Of a stretch of DNA of 64,000 nt, positions 51,109 through 58,488 are shown piece after piece (position 1 is the stretch's first letter; each line of letters begins with the position of its first letter). Location: the NCBI RefSeq assembly GCF_030849025.1, contig NZ_CP118224.1:170001-234000 (forward strand). Reading direction: 5' to 3'. The notes under the pieces are model-generated. The model searched no databases, had not been told where the DNA came from, and saw only the letters and a list, made by a program, of their open reading frames with translations. Source of the DNA: Oceanimonas pelagia (GTDB lineage Bacteria > Pseudomonadota > Gammaproteobacteria > Enterobacterales > Aeromonadaceae). The position numbers and the translations under genes were made by a program.

Positions 51109-51229
51109 CGGCCAGTTAACAAATCAATAACGTCGGTAACAACCTGGTGTCGAGTGCCACCATCGCATTCAGTATACCAGCCGATTTCGTTACCGAGGGG
51201 GCGGTGAGCCCGGCCCAAGGAGCCGTGTG

Positions 51230-52558
51230 ATGACCTTTGTTTCCTTTGATCCCAGCACCGGGCGGGTGCTGGCCCATCATGCCTGCCTGAGCGGCGCCGG
51301 CCTGGAACAGAGCTTGGCCCGGGCCCACGCGGCCACAGAAGACTGGCAGAATGTGGCGCCGGCGGAGCGGGCGGCGCTGCTGTTCCGGCTGGCCTCCACC
51401 CTGTCGGCAGGGCGTGAGCGCCTGGCCCGGGAGCTCTGCCTGGAAACCGGCAGCCTGCTGGCCGACTGCCTGCAGGAGGTGGCGCGCTGCGCCGAGGAAT
51501 GCGCCCATTTCGCCGCCCACGGCCAGGCCATGCTGCCCTCGGCGCGCAGTCAGCTCAGCCAGCGGCCGCTGGGACTGATGCTGGCGCTGACCGCCGGTCC
51601 GGCGCCGCTGTGGCAGTGTTTTCGCGTGCTGGTGCCGGCGCTGATGGCGGGTAATGGCCTGTTGCTGAAGCCGGCGGAGCATTTGTCCGGCCTGGTGGCC
51701 GTGCTGGCGCGGCTGATGACCGAAGCCGGGGTGCCGGAAGGCCTGGTGACGCCGCTGCGCATTTCCAAGGAGCAGGTGGCCGGGCTGGTGGCGGACTCGC
51801 GCATCGGCGGCCTGGCCTACAGCGGTGAGCGCCGGGGCGGGGCGGCCATGGCGGCGCTGGCCGGTGCCCGGCTCAAGCCGGTGCGGCTTGAGCTGGCCCG
51901 GGCCAGTGTGCAGCTGATCCTGGATGACGCCGAGCTGGCGCCGGCGGTGGAGTCGGTGCTGAATGATGGTTTTCGCTACCGGGCCAGCTGGCGCCAGAGC
52001 GAAGGCGGGGTGCTGATCACCCCCGGGCTGGCAGAGCCCTTTCTGGAGCTGCTTACCGCCCGGCTGGAGCAGCTGCGCCCGGGCCGGCCCGATGATATGG
52101 GCGTGGAGCTGGGCCCCCTGGCCAAGAGCGGTCAGCGGGAATGGCTGGAACGCCAGCTGCGCGAGGCCGAGCGCCAGGGCGGGCGCATTCGCTGTGGCGG
52201 TTACCTGCCCGACGACGAGGACGGCTGGTATTACCCGGCCACGCTGATTGAAGGCAGCGAACCGGCCATGACGCTGTTTCCCGCCTGGCCTGCCGGCCCC
52301 CTGTGCGGCGTGCTGCGCGTGCCCGACGAAGCGGCCATGCTGGCCCTGTGCCGAGCGTTGTCGCCCGACGGCATGGCTTCCATCTGGACCCGGGATCGGG
52401 CCAGGGGAGAGCGCCTGGCCAGGGCGCTGCCCTTTGACCTGTGCCGGGTCAATCCGGATCCTTATCATGACCGGCACTGGCCGCCGCTCTCGGATCCGGC
52501 GCAGCGGCCGGCGCTGAAGGAGTTCTGCCGGGCCAAAACGGTGCTGATCTCGGCCTGA
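51230..52558 (+). CDS. Aldehyde dehydrogenase-like protein lacking catalytic residues
   Basis: The 442-aa protein follows the ALDH superfamily from FDPSTGRVLAHH to the C-terminus and keeps the cofactor Lys in LLLKPAEHLSG and a Glu at VRLELARAS. The catalytic Cys (usually G-Q-x-C) is replaced by Tyr in GFRYRASWRQ, the oxyanion Asn of the PWN motif is missing (TAGPAPLWQ), and the cofactor Glu of E-x-FGP is missing (FPAWPAGPLCG). It is therefore probably not an oxidising enzyme. AAGGAG precedes the ATG by 8 nt; a GTG codon directly before it is not needed. A TauR-type box lies upstream. Confidence 0.78.
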   Translation: MTFVSFDPSTGRVLAHHACLSGAGLEQSLARAHAATEDWQNVAPAERAALLFRLASTLSAGRERLARELCLETGSLLADCLQEVARCAEECAHFAAHGQAMLPSARSQLSQRPLGLMLALTAGPAPLWQCFRVLVPALMAGNGLLLKPAEHLSGLVAVLARLMTEAGVPEGLVTPLRISKEQVAGLVADSRIGGLAYSGERRGGAAMAALAGARLKPVRLELARASVQLILDDAELAPAVESVLNDGFRYRASWRQSEGGVLITPGLAEPFLELLTARLEQLRPGRPDDMGVELGPLAKSGQREWLERQLREAERQGGRIRCGGYLPDDEDGWYYPATLIEGSEPAMTLFPAWPAGPLCGVLRVPDEAAMLALCRALSPDGMASIWTRDRARGERLARALPFDLCRVNPDPYHDRHWPPLSDPAQRPALKEFCRAKTVLISA

Positions 52559-52579
52559 TCCGGGTGGCCCGGCCAGGCA

Positions 52580-52614
52580 ACTGGTGCCAGCGTCCGGGTG
52601 GAACTGGCCCTGTT
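52580..52614 (+). promoter_or_regulatory. Tandem TauR-type box upstream of the first yaeH-like gene
   Basis: TGGTGCCAG (52582) and TGGCCCTGT (52605) are direct repeats with 23-bp spacing; copies read CAACTGGTGCCAG and GGAACTGGCCCTGTTC. The second copy is identical over 12 bases to the cobS-like box. Confidence 0.68.
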
Positions 52615-52763
52615 CAATGCCGCCGGGCCGGGCTACACTTGCCGCCCTGTTGCTCGCCCCGGCCCGCATGTGTCGGCGCTGCTCAAGGAAGAAGGCCTGC
52701 AGCAACAGTTTGCTCCGCCAGCAGCGGAGTGGTGTTGATTGATAAACCTTCAAGTGAGCAGCA

Positions 52764-53171
52764 ATGAGCGAACAGTATCCCACCCTTGCCCAGATGGGTA
52801 TTACCTCCTTTGACAATATCAGCCGTTACCAGCTGCGCCGTGAAGGCCGGGCGGACGTGCTCAAGATTTATTACCACAGGCCCAAGGGCTCGCTGCTGTC
52901 GCGCAGCAAGAAGTTCACCTTTGCCCGTCCCAAATCCCTGGGACCGGTGGAATTTCAGAAAACCGAGCAATGGCATCAGCTGGAAGACACCAGCCCGATT
53001 CTGCGCCAGGCCCTGCTTGAGCTGCACCGGCTGCTGGGCAGCGAGGCGCACACCGCCGATGAGACCACCGCCGACACCAAACAGCAGTTGCTGGCGGATC
53101 TGGAGCACATGGAGCGGGTGATGCAGGACAAGCTGAACGAGCTGCGCCGCCAGATAGAAGCGCTGAAGTAA
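52764..53171 (+). CDS. YaeH/UPF0325 family protein, copy 1
   Basis: The 135-aa protein matches E. coli YaeH in layout: LAQMGITSFDNISRYQLRR, DVLKIYYHRPKGSLLSRSKKF and a C-terminal coiled-coil-like helix LLADLEHMERVMQDKLNELR. The function of the family (DUF3461) is unknown. The gene lies 205 nt after the ALDH-like gene with its own TauR-type box and ends in a terminator. It is paralogous to the protein at 53670. Confidence 0.85.
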   Translation: MSEQYPTLAQMGITSFDNISRYQLRREGRADVLKIYYHRPKGSLLSRSKKFTFARPKSLGPVEFQKTEQWHQLEDTSPILRQALLELHRLLGSEAHTADETTADTKQQLLADLEHMERVMQDKLNELRRQIEALK

Positions 53172-53178
53172 CCACAGC

Positions 53179-53213
53179 AATAACGCCATGCCCTGCGCAT
53201 GGCGTTATTTTTT
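53179..53213. terminator. Bidirectional terminator between yaeH copy 1 and the small minus-strand gene
   Basis: AATAACGCCATGC / GCATGGCGTTATTTTTT hairpin with a T run on the plus strand; it abuts the stop codon of the convergent gene. Confidence 0.85.
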
Positions 53214-53458
53214 CAGGCCTGGGCCGCCTGCTGGCGCAGCATGGATTCGGCCATCTTTTTTCCAAACAGCTCCATCACCGCGGCTTCGTCGTCGCCGGCT
53301 TCCTGCAGCGCCGCCACCATGGCCTCCAGGGTGGGCCGGGTCTTTTCCACCAGTTGTTGCACATACTGCTCGGCGCTGACGCGGGTCAGGGCTTCGTATT
53401 GTTCAAACAGCTCTGCCAGCTCCTGGCTCAGGGTGAGGGTAAGGGAGTGTGCGGTCAT
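53213..53458 (-). CDS. Small hypothetical protein
   Basis: The 81-aa acidic, mostly helical protein starts MTAHSLTLTLSQELAELFEQ. It has no Cys, signal peptide or membrane segment. AAGGAG lies 8 nt before the ATG, which supports translation. It is read opposite to the two yaeH-like genes between which it lies. I do not recognise the family; a helical-bundle regulator or partner protein is possible. Confidence 0.6.
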   Translation of the reverse strand: MTAHSLTLTLSQELAELFEQYEALTRVSAEQYVQQLVEKTRPTLEAMVAALQEAGDDEAAVMELFGKKMAESMLRQQAAQA

Positions 53459-53562
53459 GGCGACGGCTCCTTGTCTTGTGGTCGTGTTCACGGGGTGTGG
53501 TCTCACTCTAGAAGCAGCCCCGCATTCGGATTAGCACCAGCCGGGGCCGTTCCATAGGGCCA

Positions 53563-53597
53563 GTTGGCCATATGCCTCGTGCACAACTGGCCCTAGC
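53563..53597 (+). promoter_or_regulatory. Tandem TauR-type box upstream of the second yaeH-like gene
   Basis: TGGCCATAT (53565) and TGGCCCTAG (53588) are direct repeats with 23-bp spacing; the second copy reads CAACTGGCCCTAGC. A reverse-strand TAGGGCCAGTT overlaps the first copy. The site lies 75 nt before the start codon. Confidence 0.7.
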
Positions 53598-53669
53598 GCT
53601 CCCAGCCCTGAATGGCTAGCCTTGCGGTTAATAAAATGTAAATATTTTGTGCAACCGAAGGGGCTCATC

Positions 53670-54008
53670 ATGACACAGGCTTATTCCACACTCGCCGCCA
53701 TGGGCATTGAAGATGTCGGTGCCATCAGTCGGTTTCGCCTGTGTGACACCGACACCCACAAGGAGCTCAAGATCTGGTTTGAGCGCGAGCCCGATTCCTG
53801 CCTGCCCGCCAGCCTCAAATTCCGCTTTTCCAGGGTCATCAGCCGGGAAGAGGCGCGCACGCTGGATGCGGCCATTGCGGAGCTGGAGCAGCTGCTGGGC
53901 CGGGAAAGCTCCCGGGAGCGGTTGCTGCTGGAGCTGAGCCGGTTTGAACAGGTAATGAACGACAAGATGAGCGAGCTGCGCCGGCGCATGAGCCGGCTGG
54001 CGGGGTGA
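53670..54008 (+). CDS. YaeH/UPF0325-like protein, divergent copy 2
   Basis: The 112-aa protein shares the layout of copy 1: LAAMGIEDVGAISRFRL, KELKIWFEREPDSCLPASLKF and the C-terminal helix LLELSRFEQVMNDKMSELRRR. It is 23 residues shorter, mainly between the beta-rich region and the helix. Function unknown. ATG 53670 is preceded by GAAGGGGC. A TauR-type box and a terminator define it as a single-gene unit. Confidence 0.8.
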   Translation: MTQAYSTLAAMGIEDVGAISRFRLCDTDTHKELKIWFEREPDSCLPASLKFRFSRVISREEARTLDAAIAELEQLLGRESSRERLLLELSRFEQVMNDKMSELRRRMSRLAG

Positions 54009-54027
54009 ACTCACGGCTTCCGTCGAT

Positions 54028-54043
54028 TCCGGCGAACGCCGGA
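54028..54043. repeat. REP-like GC palindrome
   Basis: TCCGGCG-AA-CGCCGGA lies just after yaeH copy 2, related in form to the elements at 42352 and 58401. Confidence 0.4.
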
Positions 54044-54103
54044 GCCTGTTCAAGGCAGACAGCAAGAGGCCGGGTCAAGCCCGCATGACGGGACACCGCC
54101 AAC

Positions 54104-54136
54104 AAAAAAGCCACCGCACTGCGGTGGCTTTTTGCT
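54104..54136. terminator. Bidirectional terminator between yaeH copy 2 and the NCS2 gene
   Basis: AAAAAGCCACCGC / GCGGTGGCTTTTT hairpin with T runs on both strands, between convergent genes. Confidence 0.9.
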
Positions 54137-54151
54137 TTCGCTGGCAGCGGT

Positions 54152-55495
54152 TTACATAAAGATAAACTTGGCCACGAAAATGGCGCTGAGCACATAGACA
54201 CCGGCGGAGACCCTGGCGGCCTGGCCGGTGGCCACCTTGAGCACGGTATAGGTCACAAAGCCCATGGCGATGCCGTTGGCGATGGAAAAGGTCAGCGGCA
54301 TCATCAGCGCGGTAATGGCGGCCGGGGCCATCTCGGTATAATCCTGCCACTCAATCTTGGCCAGGCTGCTGGCCATCAGGAAGGCGACATAAATCAGTGC
54401 ACCGGCGGTGGCGTAGGCGGGCACCATGCCGGCCAGCGGGGCCAGGAAGATCGACAACAGGAACAGTGCGGCTATGGTCACGGCGGTCAGGCCGGTACGG
54501 CCCCCGGCGGCCACGCCGGCGGAGCTTTCCACATAACTGGTGACCGGCGGGCAGCCCACAAAGGTGCCAATGACCGAGGAGGCGCTGTCGGCCTTGAGGG
54601 ACTTTTTCAGGCCCTCAATAGTGCCGTCGGGGCGGCGCAGGTGGGCGCGCTCGGCCACACCCATCAGGGTGCCGGCGGTGTCGAACATGTTCACAAACAG
54701 AAACGCCAGGATCACGGTGATCATGCCCACATCCAGGGCGCCCATGATGTCGAGCTTGAACAGGGTGGGGGCCAGGCTGGGGGGCGCGGCGAAAATGCCG
54801 TTGTACTCCACCAGGCCCATGCCCAGGCCGATCAGGGTGGTGCCGAGCACGCCGATCAGTACGGCGCCGAACACGCGGCGGTGGGCCAGCACGGCAATGA
54901 TAAGAAAACAGGCGATGGCCAGCCAGGCACTGGGCTGGGTCAGATCCCCGGAGGTGAGCAGGGTGGCCGGGCTGGCCACGACGATGCCGGCGGTCTTCAG
55001 GCCGATCAGGCCCAGAAACAGGCCCACGCCGGCGGTCATGGCATAGCGTAAAGATTCGGGAATGGCGTCGAGTACCCACTCACGGATTTTCCAGAAGCTC
55101 ATGGCGGTAAAGATGATGCCCGACCAGAACACGGCGCCCAGCGCCACTTCCCAGCTGTAGCCCATTTCACCGACCACGGTAAAGGCAAAGAAGGCATTCA
55201 GGCCCATGCCCGGCGCCAGGCCCACCGGCCAGTTGGCGTAGAGCCCCATAAACAGGGTGGCCACGGCGGCACCGATGCAGGTGGCCACAAACACCGCCCC
55301 CGAGTCCATGCCCGAGGCGGACATGATATTGGGGTTGACGAAAATGATGTAGGCCATGGTGATAAAGGTGGTCAGACCGGCCACCAGCTCGGTTTTTACC
55401 GTGGTGCCATGGGCGCTGAGTTTAAACAGTCTGTCCAGAAATCCCGAAGAAGCCGGGAGGCTTTGAGGGGTTGGCTCGTGCTTGGCGTGTTCCAT
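54152..55495 (-). CDS. NCS2/AzgA-type purine permease
   Basis: The 447-aa protein has about 12-14 membrane segments and the AzgA/PbuG signature regions TTFITMAYIIFVNPNIMSAS, GLAPGMGLNAFFAF and a segment beginning GCPPVTSYVESSAGVAAGG. Members import adenine, guanine or hypoxanthine with protons. It lies 90 nt after uraH on the same strand, so it is probably co-expressed with the hydroxyisourate hydrolase. Exact purine specificity is not readable. Confidence 0.9.
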   Translation of the reverse strand: MEHAKHEPTPQSLPASSGFLDRLFKLSAHGTTVKTELVAGLTTFITMAYIIFVNPNIMSASGMDSGAVFVATCIGAAVATLFMGLYANWPVGLAPGMGLNAFFAFTVVGEMGYSWEVALGAVFWSGIIFTAMSFWKIREWVLDAIPESLRYAMTAGVGLFLGLIGLKTAGIVVASPATLLTSGDLTQPSAWLAIACFLIIAVLAHRRVFGAVLIGVLGTTLIGLGMGLVEYNGIFAAPPSLAPTLFKLDIMGALDVGMITVILAFLFVNMFDTAGTLMGVAERAHLRRPDGTIEGLKKSLKADSASSVIGTFVGCPPVTSYVESSAGVAAGGRTGLTAVTIAALFLLSIFLAPLAGMVPAYATAGALIYVAFLMASSLAKIEWQDYTEMAPAAITALMMPLTFSIANGIAMGFVTYTVLKVATGQAARVSAGVYVLSAIFVAKFIFM

Positions 55496-55585
55496 AACCG
55501 GAAGTCCTCGTGGGTGATTTGCAGACTGCTCATGCCGCCAGCCATTCCCTGGGCCGGCGACATGAGCAGGAGCCGTCTGCGACCC

Positions 55586-55939
55586 TTAGCTACCGCGGTA
55601 GGTAGAGTAGCTGTAGGGCGCGATCAGCAGGGGTACGTGATAGTGCTCTTCGCCTTCGGCAATACCGAAACGGATAACAACGTCATCCAGGAACGCCGGC
55701 TCGAGCAGTTCAATACCTTGTTTCTTGAAATAAGGAGAGGTGTGGAATACCAGCTGGTATTTGCCGGATACATAGTCTGCACCTTCCAGGATGGGCGCGT
55801 CGGTACGGCCGTCGTGGTTGGTGTAAACGGTGTTGATCAGCGTGGTCTGCTCGCCGTCAACCTTGTACAGCTCAACCTTGATGTCGGAGCCGGGCAGGCC
55901 CTTGGCAGTATCGAGTACGTGAGTAGTCAGTCTTCCCAT
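55586..55939 (-). CDS. uraH: 5-hydroxyisourate hydrolase
   Basis: The 117-aa transthyretin-like protein hydrolyses 5-hydroxyisourate to OHCU. LTTHVLDTAKGLPGSDIKVE at the N-terminus and the C-terminal signature YRGS identify it. There is no signal peptide, so it is cytoplasmic. ATG 55939 is chosen over a TTG two codons upstream; AAGG lies 11 nt before the ATG. It is divergent from puuE. Confidence 0.95.
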   Translation of the reverse strand: MGRLTTHVLDTAKGLPGSDIKVELYKVDGEQTTLINTVYTNHDGRTDAPILEGADYVSGKYQLVFHTSPYFKKQGIELLEPAFLDDVVIRFGIAEGEEHYHVPLLIAPYSYSTYRGS

Positions 55940-56302
55940 TTTCAAGTTACCTTGCGCATGATTGCGTCTTCAAAGTCCAAGGTACTGCCGACGGAGTACG
56001 CCGGCAGAAGTATTTTTACATCAAGATAACCGGCGAGTCTACATTGTTTTAACATCGAGAGATGTTTTTTAGCGTGCCGGATCACATTTTTGAATGCGAG
56101 CATCTTGATTCATTGCCGATTGTCTTTGCTTTGGGGTCGCAAAGCAAGAATTCCGGCAGGCTTCCGATACAAAAACTAAACCAGTCATTTACATAAGTTG
56201 ATTTTATTGTATACAATGGGAAGATTGTGACGACCGTCAAACTCTCTCTTTCCGGCTGTGTTTGGCCGGCATGTAATCCTTTGTTTTTTTAGGAGTTTTC
56301 CG
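55940..56302 (+). promoter_or_regulatory. uraH-puuE divergent control region with perfect GTATAC palindrome
   Basis: The 363-bp gap holds no gene. ATTGTATACAAT (56206-56217) is a perfect 12-bp palindrome that overlaps the -10 element of a likely puuE promoter (TTTACA 56188-56193, 16-bp spacer, TATACA 56210-56215). Binding there would repress puuE. An inverted repeat TTGCTTT/AAAGCAA lies near 56131-56152. The site is shared with promoters at 23053 and 32149. Confidence 0.65.
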
Positions 56303-57223
56303 ATGAGCCAAAACAAAGACTATCCCCGCGACCTGGTCGGGTATGGTGCCAACCCGCCTCACCCCAAATGGCCCGGCGACGCCCGTATCGCCATCAACTT
56401 TGTGCTGAACTACGAAGAAGGCGGTGAGCGCTGTGTGCTGCACGGCGACGGTGAGTCTGAAGCCTTCCTGTCCGAAATGCCGGCCGCCGTATCCTGGCCC
56501 GACGTTCGTCACATGAGCATGGAATCCATCTATGAATACGGCAGCCGTGCCGGCGTGTGGCGCCTGCTGCGCCTGTTCAAGCGCTACGACATTCCGCTGA
56601 CCATCTTCGCCGTGGCCACCGCCATCGAGCGTTATCCGGAAATCGCCAAGGCATTCATGGACGAAGGTCACGAGATCTGCTCCCACGCCTACAAGTGGAT
56701 CACCTACCAGTTCATGAGCGAGGAAGAAGAGCGCGAGCACCTGTACAAGGCACTGGAAATCTTTGAACGCGTGTGTGGTGAGCGTCCGCTGGGCTGGTAC
56801 ACCGGCCGCGACAGCCCCAATACCCGCAAGCTGGTGATGGAAGAGGGCGGTTTCCTGTATGACTCCGACTCTTACGCCGACGATCTGCCCTACTGGGTAG
56901 ACAACAACGGCAAGGGCCACCTGGTGATCCCCTATGTCATGGACACCAACGACATGCGCTTTGGCCAGGGGTGCTACAACAACGGCGAAGAGTTCTACCA
57001 GTACCTGAAAGACGCCTTTGACGTCCTGTATGAAGAAGGCGCCGAAGCCCCCAAGATGCTGTCCATCGGCATGCACTGCCGCCTGCTGGGCCGCCCGGGC
57101 CGCATGGCCGGCCTGGAGCGTTTCATCAAGTATGCCCGCAGCCACGACAAGGTGTGGTTCACCCGCCGCATCGACATTGCCAAGCACTGGTATGAGCACC
57201 ACCCCTACAAAGGAAACAAGTAA
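56303..57223 (+). CDS. puuE: Allantoinase PuuE (polysaccharide deacetylase family)
   Basis: The 306-aa enzyme hydrolyses allantoin to allantoate without a metal-dependent amidohydrolase fold. DLVGYGANPPHPKWPGDARI, the HEICSHAYKW motif and WYTGRDSPNTRKL are family hallmarks. ATG 56303 has TAGGAG 8 nt upstream; the longer reading is not supported. It overlaps uraD in TAATG form. Confidence 0.95.
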   Translation: MSQNKDYPRDLVGYGANPPHPKWPGDARIAINFVLNYEEGGERCVLHGDGESEAFLSEMPAAVSWPDVRHMSMESIYEYGSRAGVWRLLRLFKRYDIPLTIFAVATAIERYPEIAKAFMDEGHEICSHAYKWITYQFMSEEEEREHLYKALEIFERVCGERPLGWYTGRDSPNTRKLVMEEGGFLYDSDSYADDLPYWVDNNGKGHLVIPYVMDTNDMRFGQGCYNNGEEFYQYLKDAFDVLYEEGAEAPKMLSIGMHCRLLGRPGRMAGLERFIKYARSHDKVWFTRRIDIAKHWYEHHPYKGNK

Positions 57224-57738
57224 TGAGCCTGTTCAAGACCTGTACTCCCTCCGCCATGGGCCGCGACGAGTTTGTAAAAACCTTCGCCGACATCTACGAG
57301 CATTCACCCTGGGTGGCCGAGCAGACCTTTGATCAGGGCCTGACCGAGGTCGACAACGAGATTGAAAAGCTGCATGCGCGCATGGCCGGTGTGCTGCTGA
57401 ACGCCGACAAGCAGGCTCAGCTCGACCTGATCAATGCTCACCCGGATCTGGCCGGCAAGGCTGCCCAGCGCGGCGAGCTGACCGAAGCCTCCACCAACGA
57501 GCAGGCCGGTGCCGGCATCAGCGAATGTACCGCGGAAGAGTTTGAACGCTTCACTTACCTGAACAACGCCTACAAGGAAAAATTCCAGTTTCCTTTCATC
57601 ATGGCGGTAAAAGGTTCCAACCGTCACCAGATCCTGGCGGCGTTTGAAGAGCGTATTCACAATGACTACGACACCGAGTTTGATCGCGCCGTGAAAGAGA
57701 TCAACAAGATCGCCCTGTTCCGTCTGAGCGACATGTAA
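57223..57738 (+). CDS. uraD: OHCU decarboxylase
   Basis: The 171-aa protein decarboxylates 2-oxo-4-hydroxy-4-carboxy-5-ureidoimidazoline to S-allantoin. NAHPDLAGKAAQ (catalytic His), TNEQAGAGI and KFQFPFIMAVKG are conserved. It starts on the puuE stop codon and precedes allA by 60 nt. Confidence 0.95.
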   Translation: MSLFKTCTPSAMGRDEFVKTFADIYEHSPWVAEQTFDQGLTEVDNEIEKLHARMAGVLLNADKQAQLDLINAHPDLAGKAAQRGELTEASTNEQAGAGISECTAEEFERFTYLNNAYKEKFQFPFIMAVKGSNRHQILAAFEERIHNDYDTEFDRAVKEINKIALFRLSDM

Positions 57739-57797
57739 CAGCGCCTGGCGAGGCGTTCTGCCTCGCCTCGCTTTCCTTTTCTCTGCAGGAGGCAGTA

Positions 57798-58307
57798 ATG
57801 ATCAAAACTCTCAAGATCGAGCCGCTGACCAAGGAAGCCTTTGCGCCCTTTGGTGACGTGATCGAATCCGAAGGTCGTGACTACTTCATGATCAACAACG
57901 GCTCTACCCGCCGTTATCACAAACTGGGTGAGGTGCAGCTGGACGAGCAGGGCCAGGGCATTATCAATATTTTCCGTGCCGAGATGCTGGAATACCCGCT
58001 GCCGATCAAGATGCTGGAGCGTCACCCGTTCGGTTCCCAGTCCTTCATTCCGCTGTTCGGCCACGATTTCCTGATCGTGGTGGCACCGGTGGGTGACGGC
58101 AGCCTGCACATCGACCCGGCCACCGTGCGTGCCTTCCGCGCCACCGGTCGTCAGGGCGTGAACTACCACAGGGGCGTGTGGCACCATCCGATCATGGCGC
58201 TGCGCGACAACGACGAGTTCCTGGTGGTGGACCGCAGCGGTCCGGGCAACAACTGTGACGAGTTCTACTTCGACGAGTCGGTGCAACTGACCGTTGAGCT
58301 GGACTGA
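57798..58307 (+). CDS. allA: Ureidoglycolate lyase
   Basis: The 169-aa cupin-like enzyme splits ureidoglycolate to glyoxylate and urea. LTKEAFAPFGDVIESEGRDY and the metal/active region VNYHRGVWHHPIMAL are diagnostic. GCAGGAGG is 6 nt before the ATG. The allantoicase or allantoate amidohydrolase that would supply its substrate is not in the window. Confidence 0.94.
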   Translation: MIKTLKIEPLTKEAFAPFGDVIESEGRDYFMINNGSTRRYHKLGEVQLDEQGQGIINIFRAEMLEYPLPIKMLERHPFGSQSFIPLFGHDFLIVVAPVGDGSLHIDPATVRAFRATGRQGVNYHRGVWHHPIMALRDNDEFLVVDRSGPGNNCDEFYFDESVQLTVELD

Positions 58308-58326
58308 GCCAGAGCCCATTGATGCC

Positions 58327-58361
58327 AAAAGGCCCGCATGCAGTGAATGCGGGCCTTTTTG
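58327..58361 (+). terminator. puuE-uraD-allA terminator
   Basis: AAAAGGCCCGCAT / ATGCGGGCCTTTTTG hairpin with T run, 20 nt after allA. Confidence 0.92.
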
Positions 58362-58400
58362 TTTTTGGCGTGTGAGCTTCAGCATCGTCTGTGACATGGA

Positions 58401-58455
58401 CCCCCGCCTTCGCGGGGATAACGGTTTACTGTGTCGTTCCCGCGCAGGCGGGAAC
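58401..58455. repeat. Two REP-like GC palindromes
   Basis: CCCCGCCTTCGCGGGG (58402-58417) and GTTCCCGC-N4-GCGGGAAC (58436-58455) lie between allA and the convergent PerM-type gene. The first is nearly identical to the element at 42352. Confidence 0.55.
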
Positions 58456-58488
58456 CCATGCATTCGGCGCCGGGCTGGCTAACGGGCC

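Noticed and set aside
51230-52558. ALDH-like gene as a pseudogene
   Set aside because: The reading frame is intact with a good ribosome binding site and regulatory box; only catalytic residues are lost, so a pseudoenzyme is more likely than a decayed gene.
55530-55567. GCTCATG/CATGAGC repeat between uraH and the NCS2 gene
   Set aside because: Short arms with a long loop inside a likely operon; no function can be argued from the sequence.
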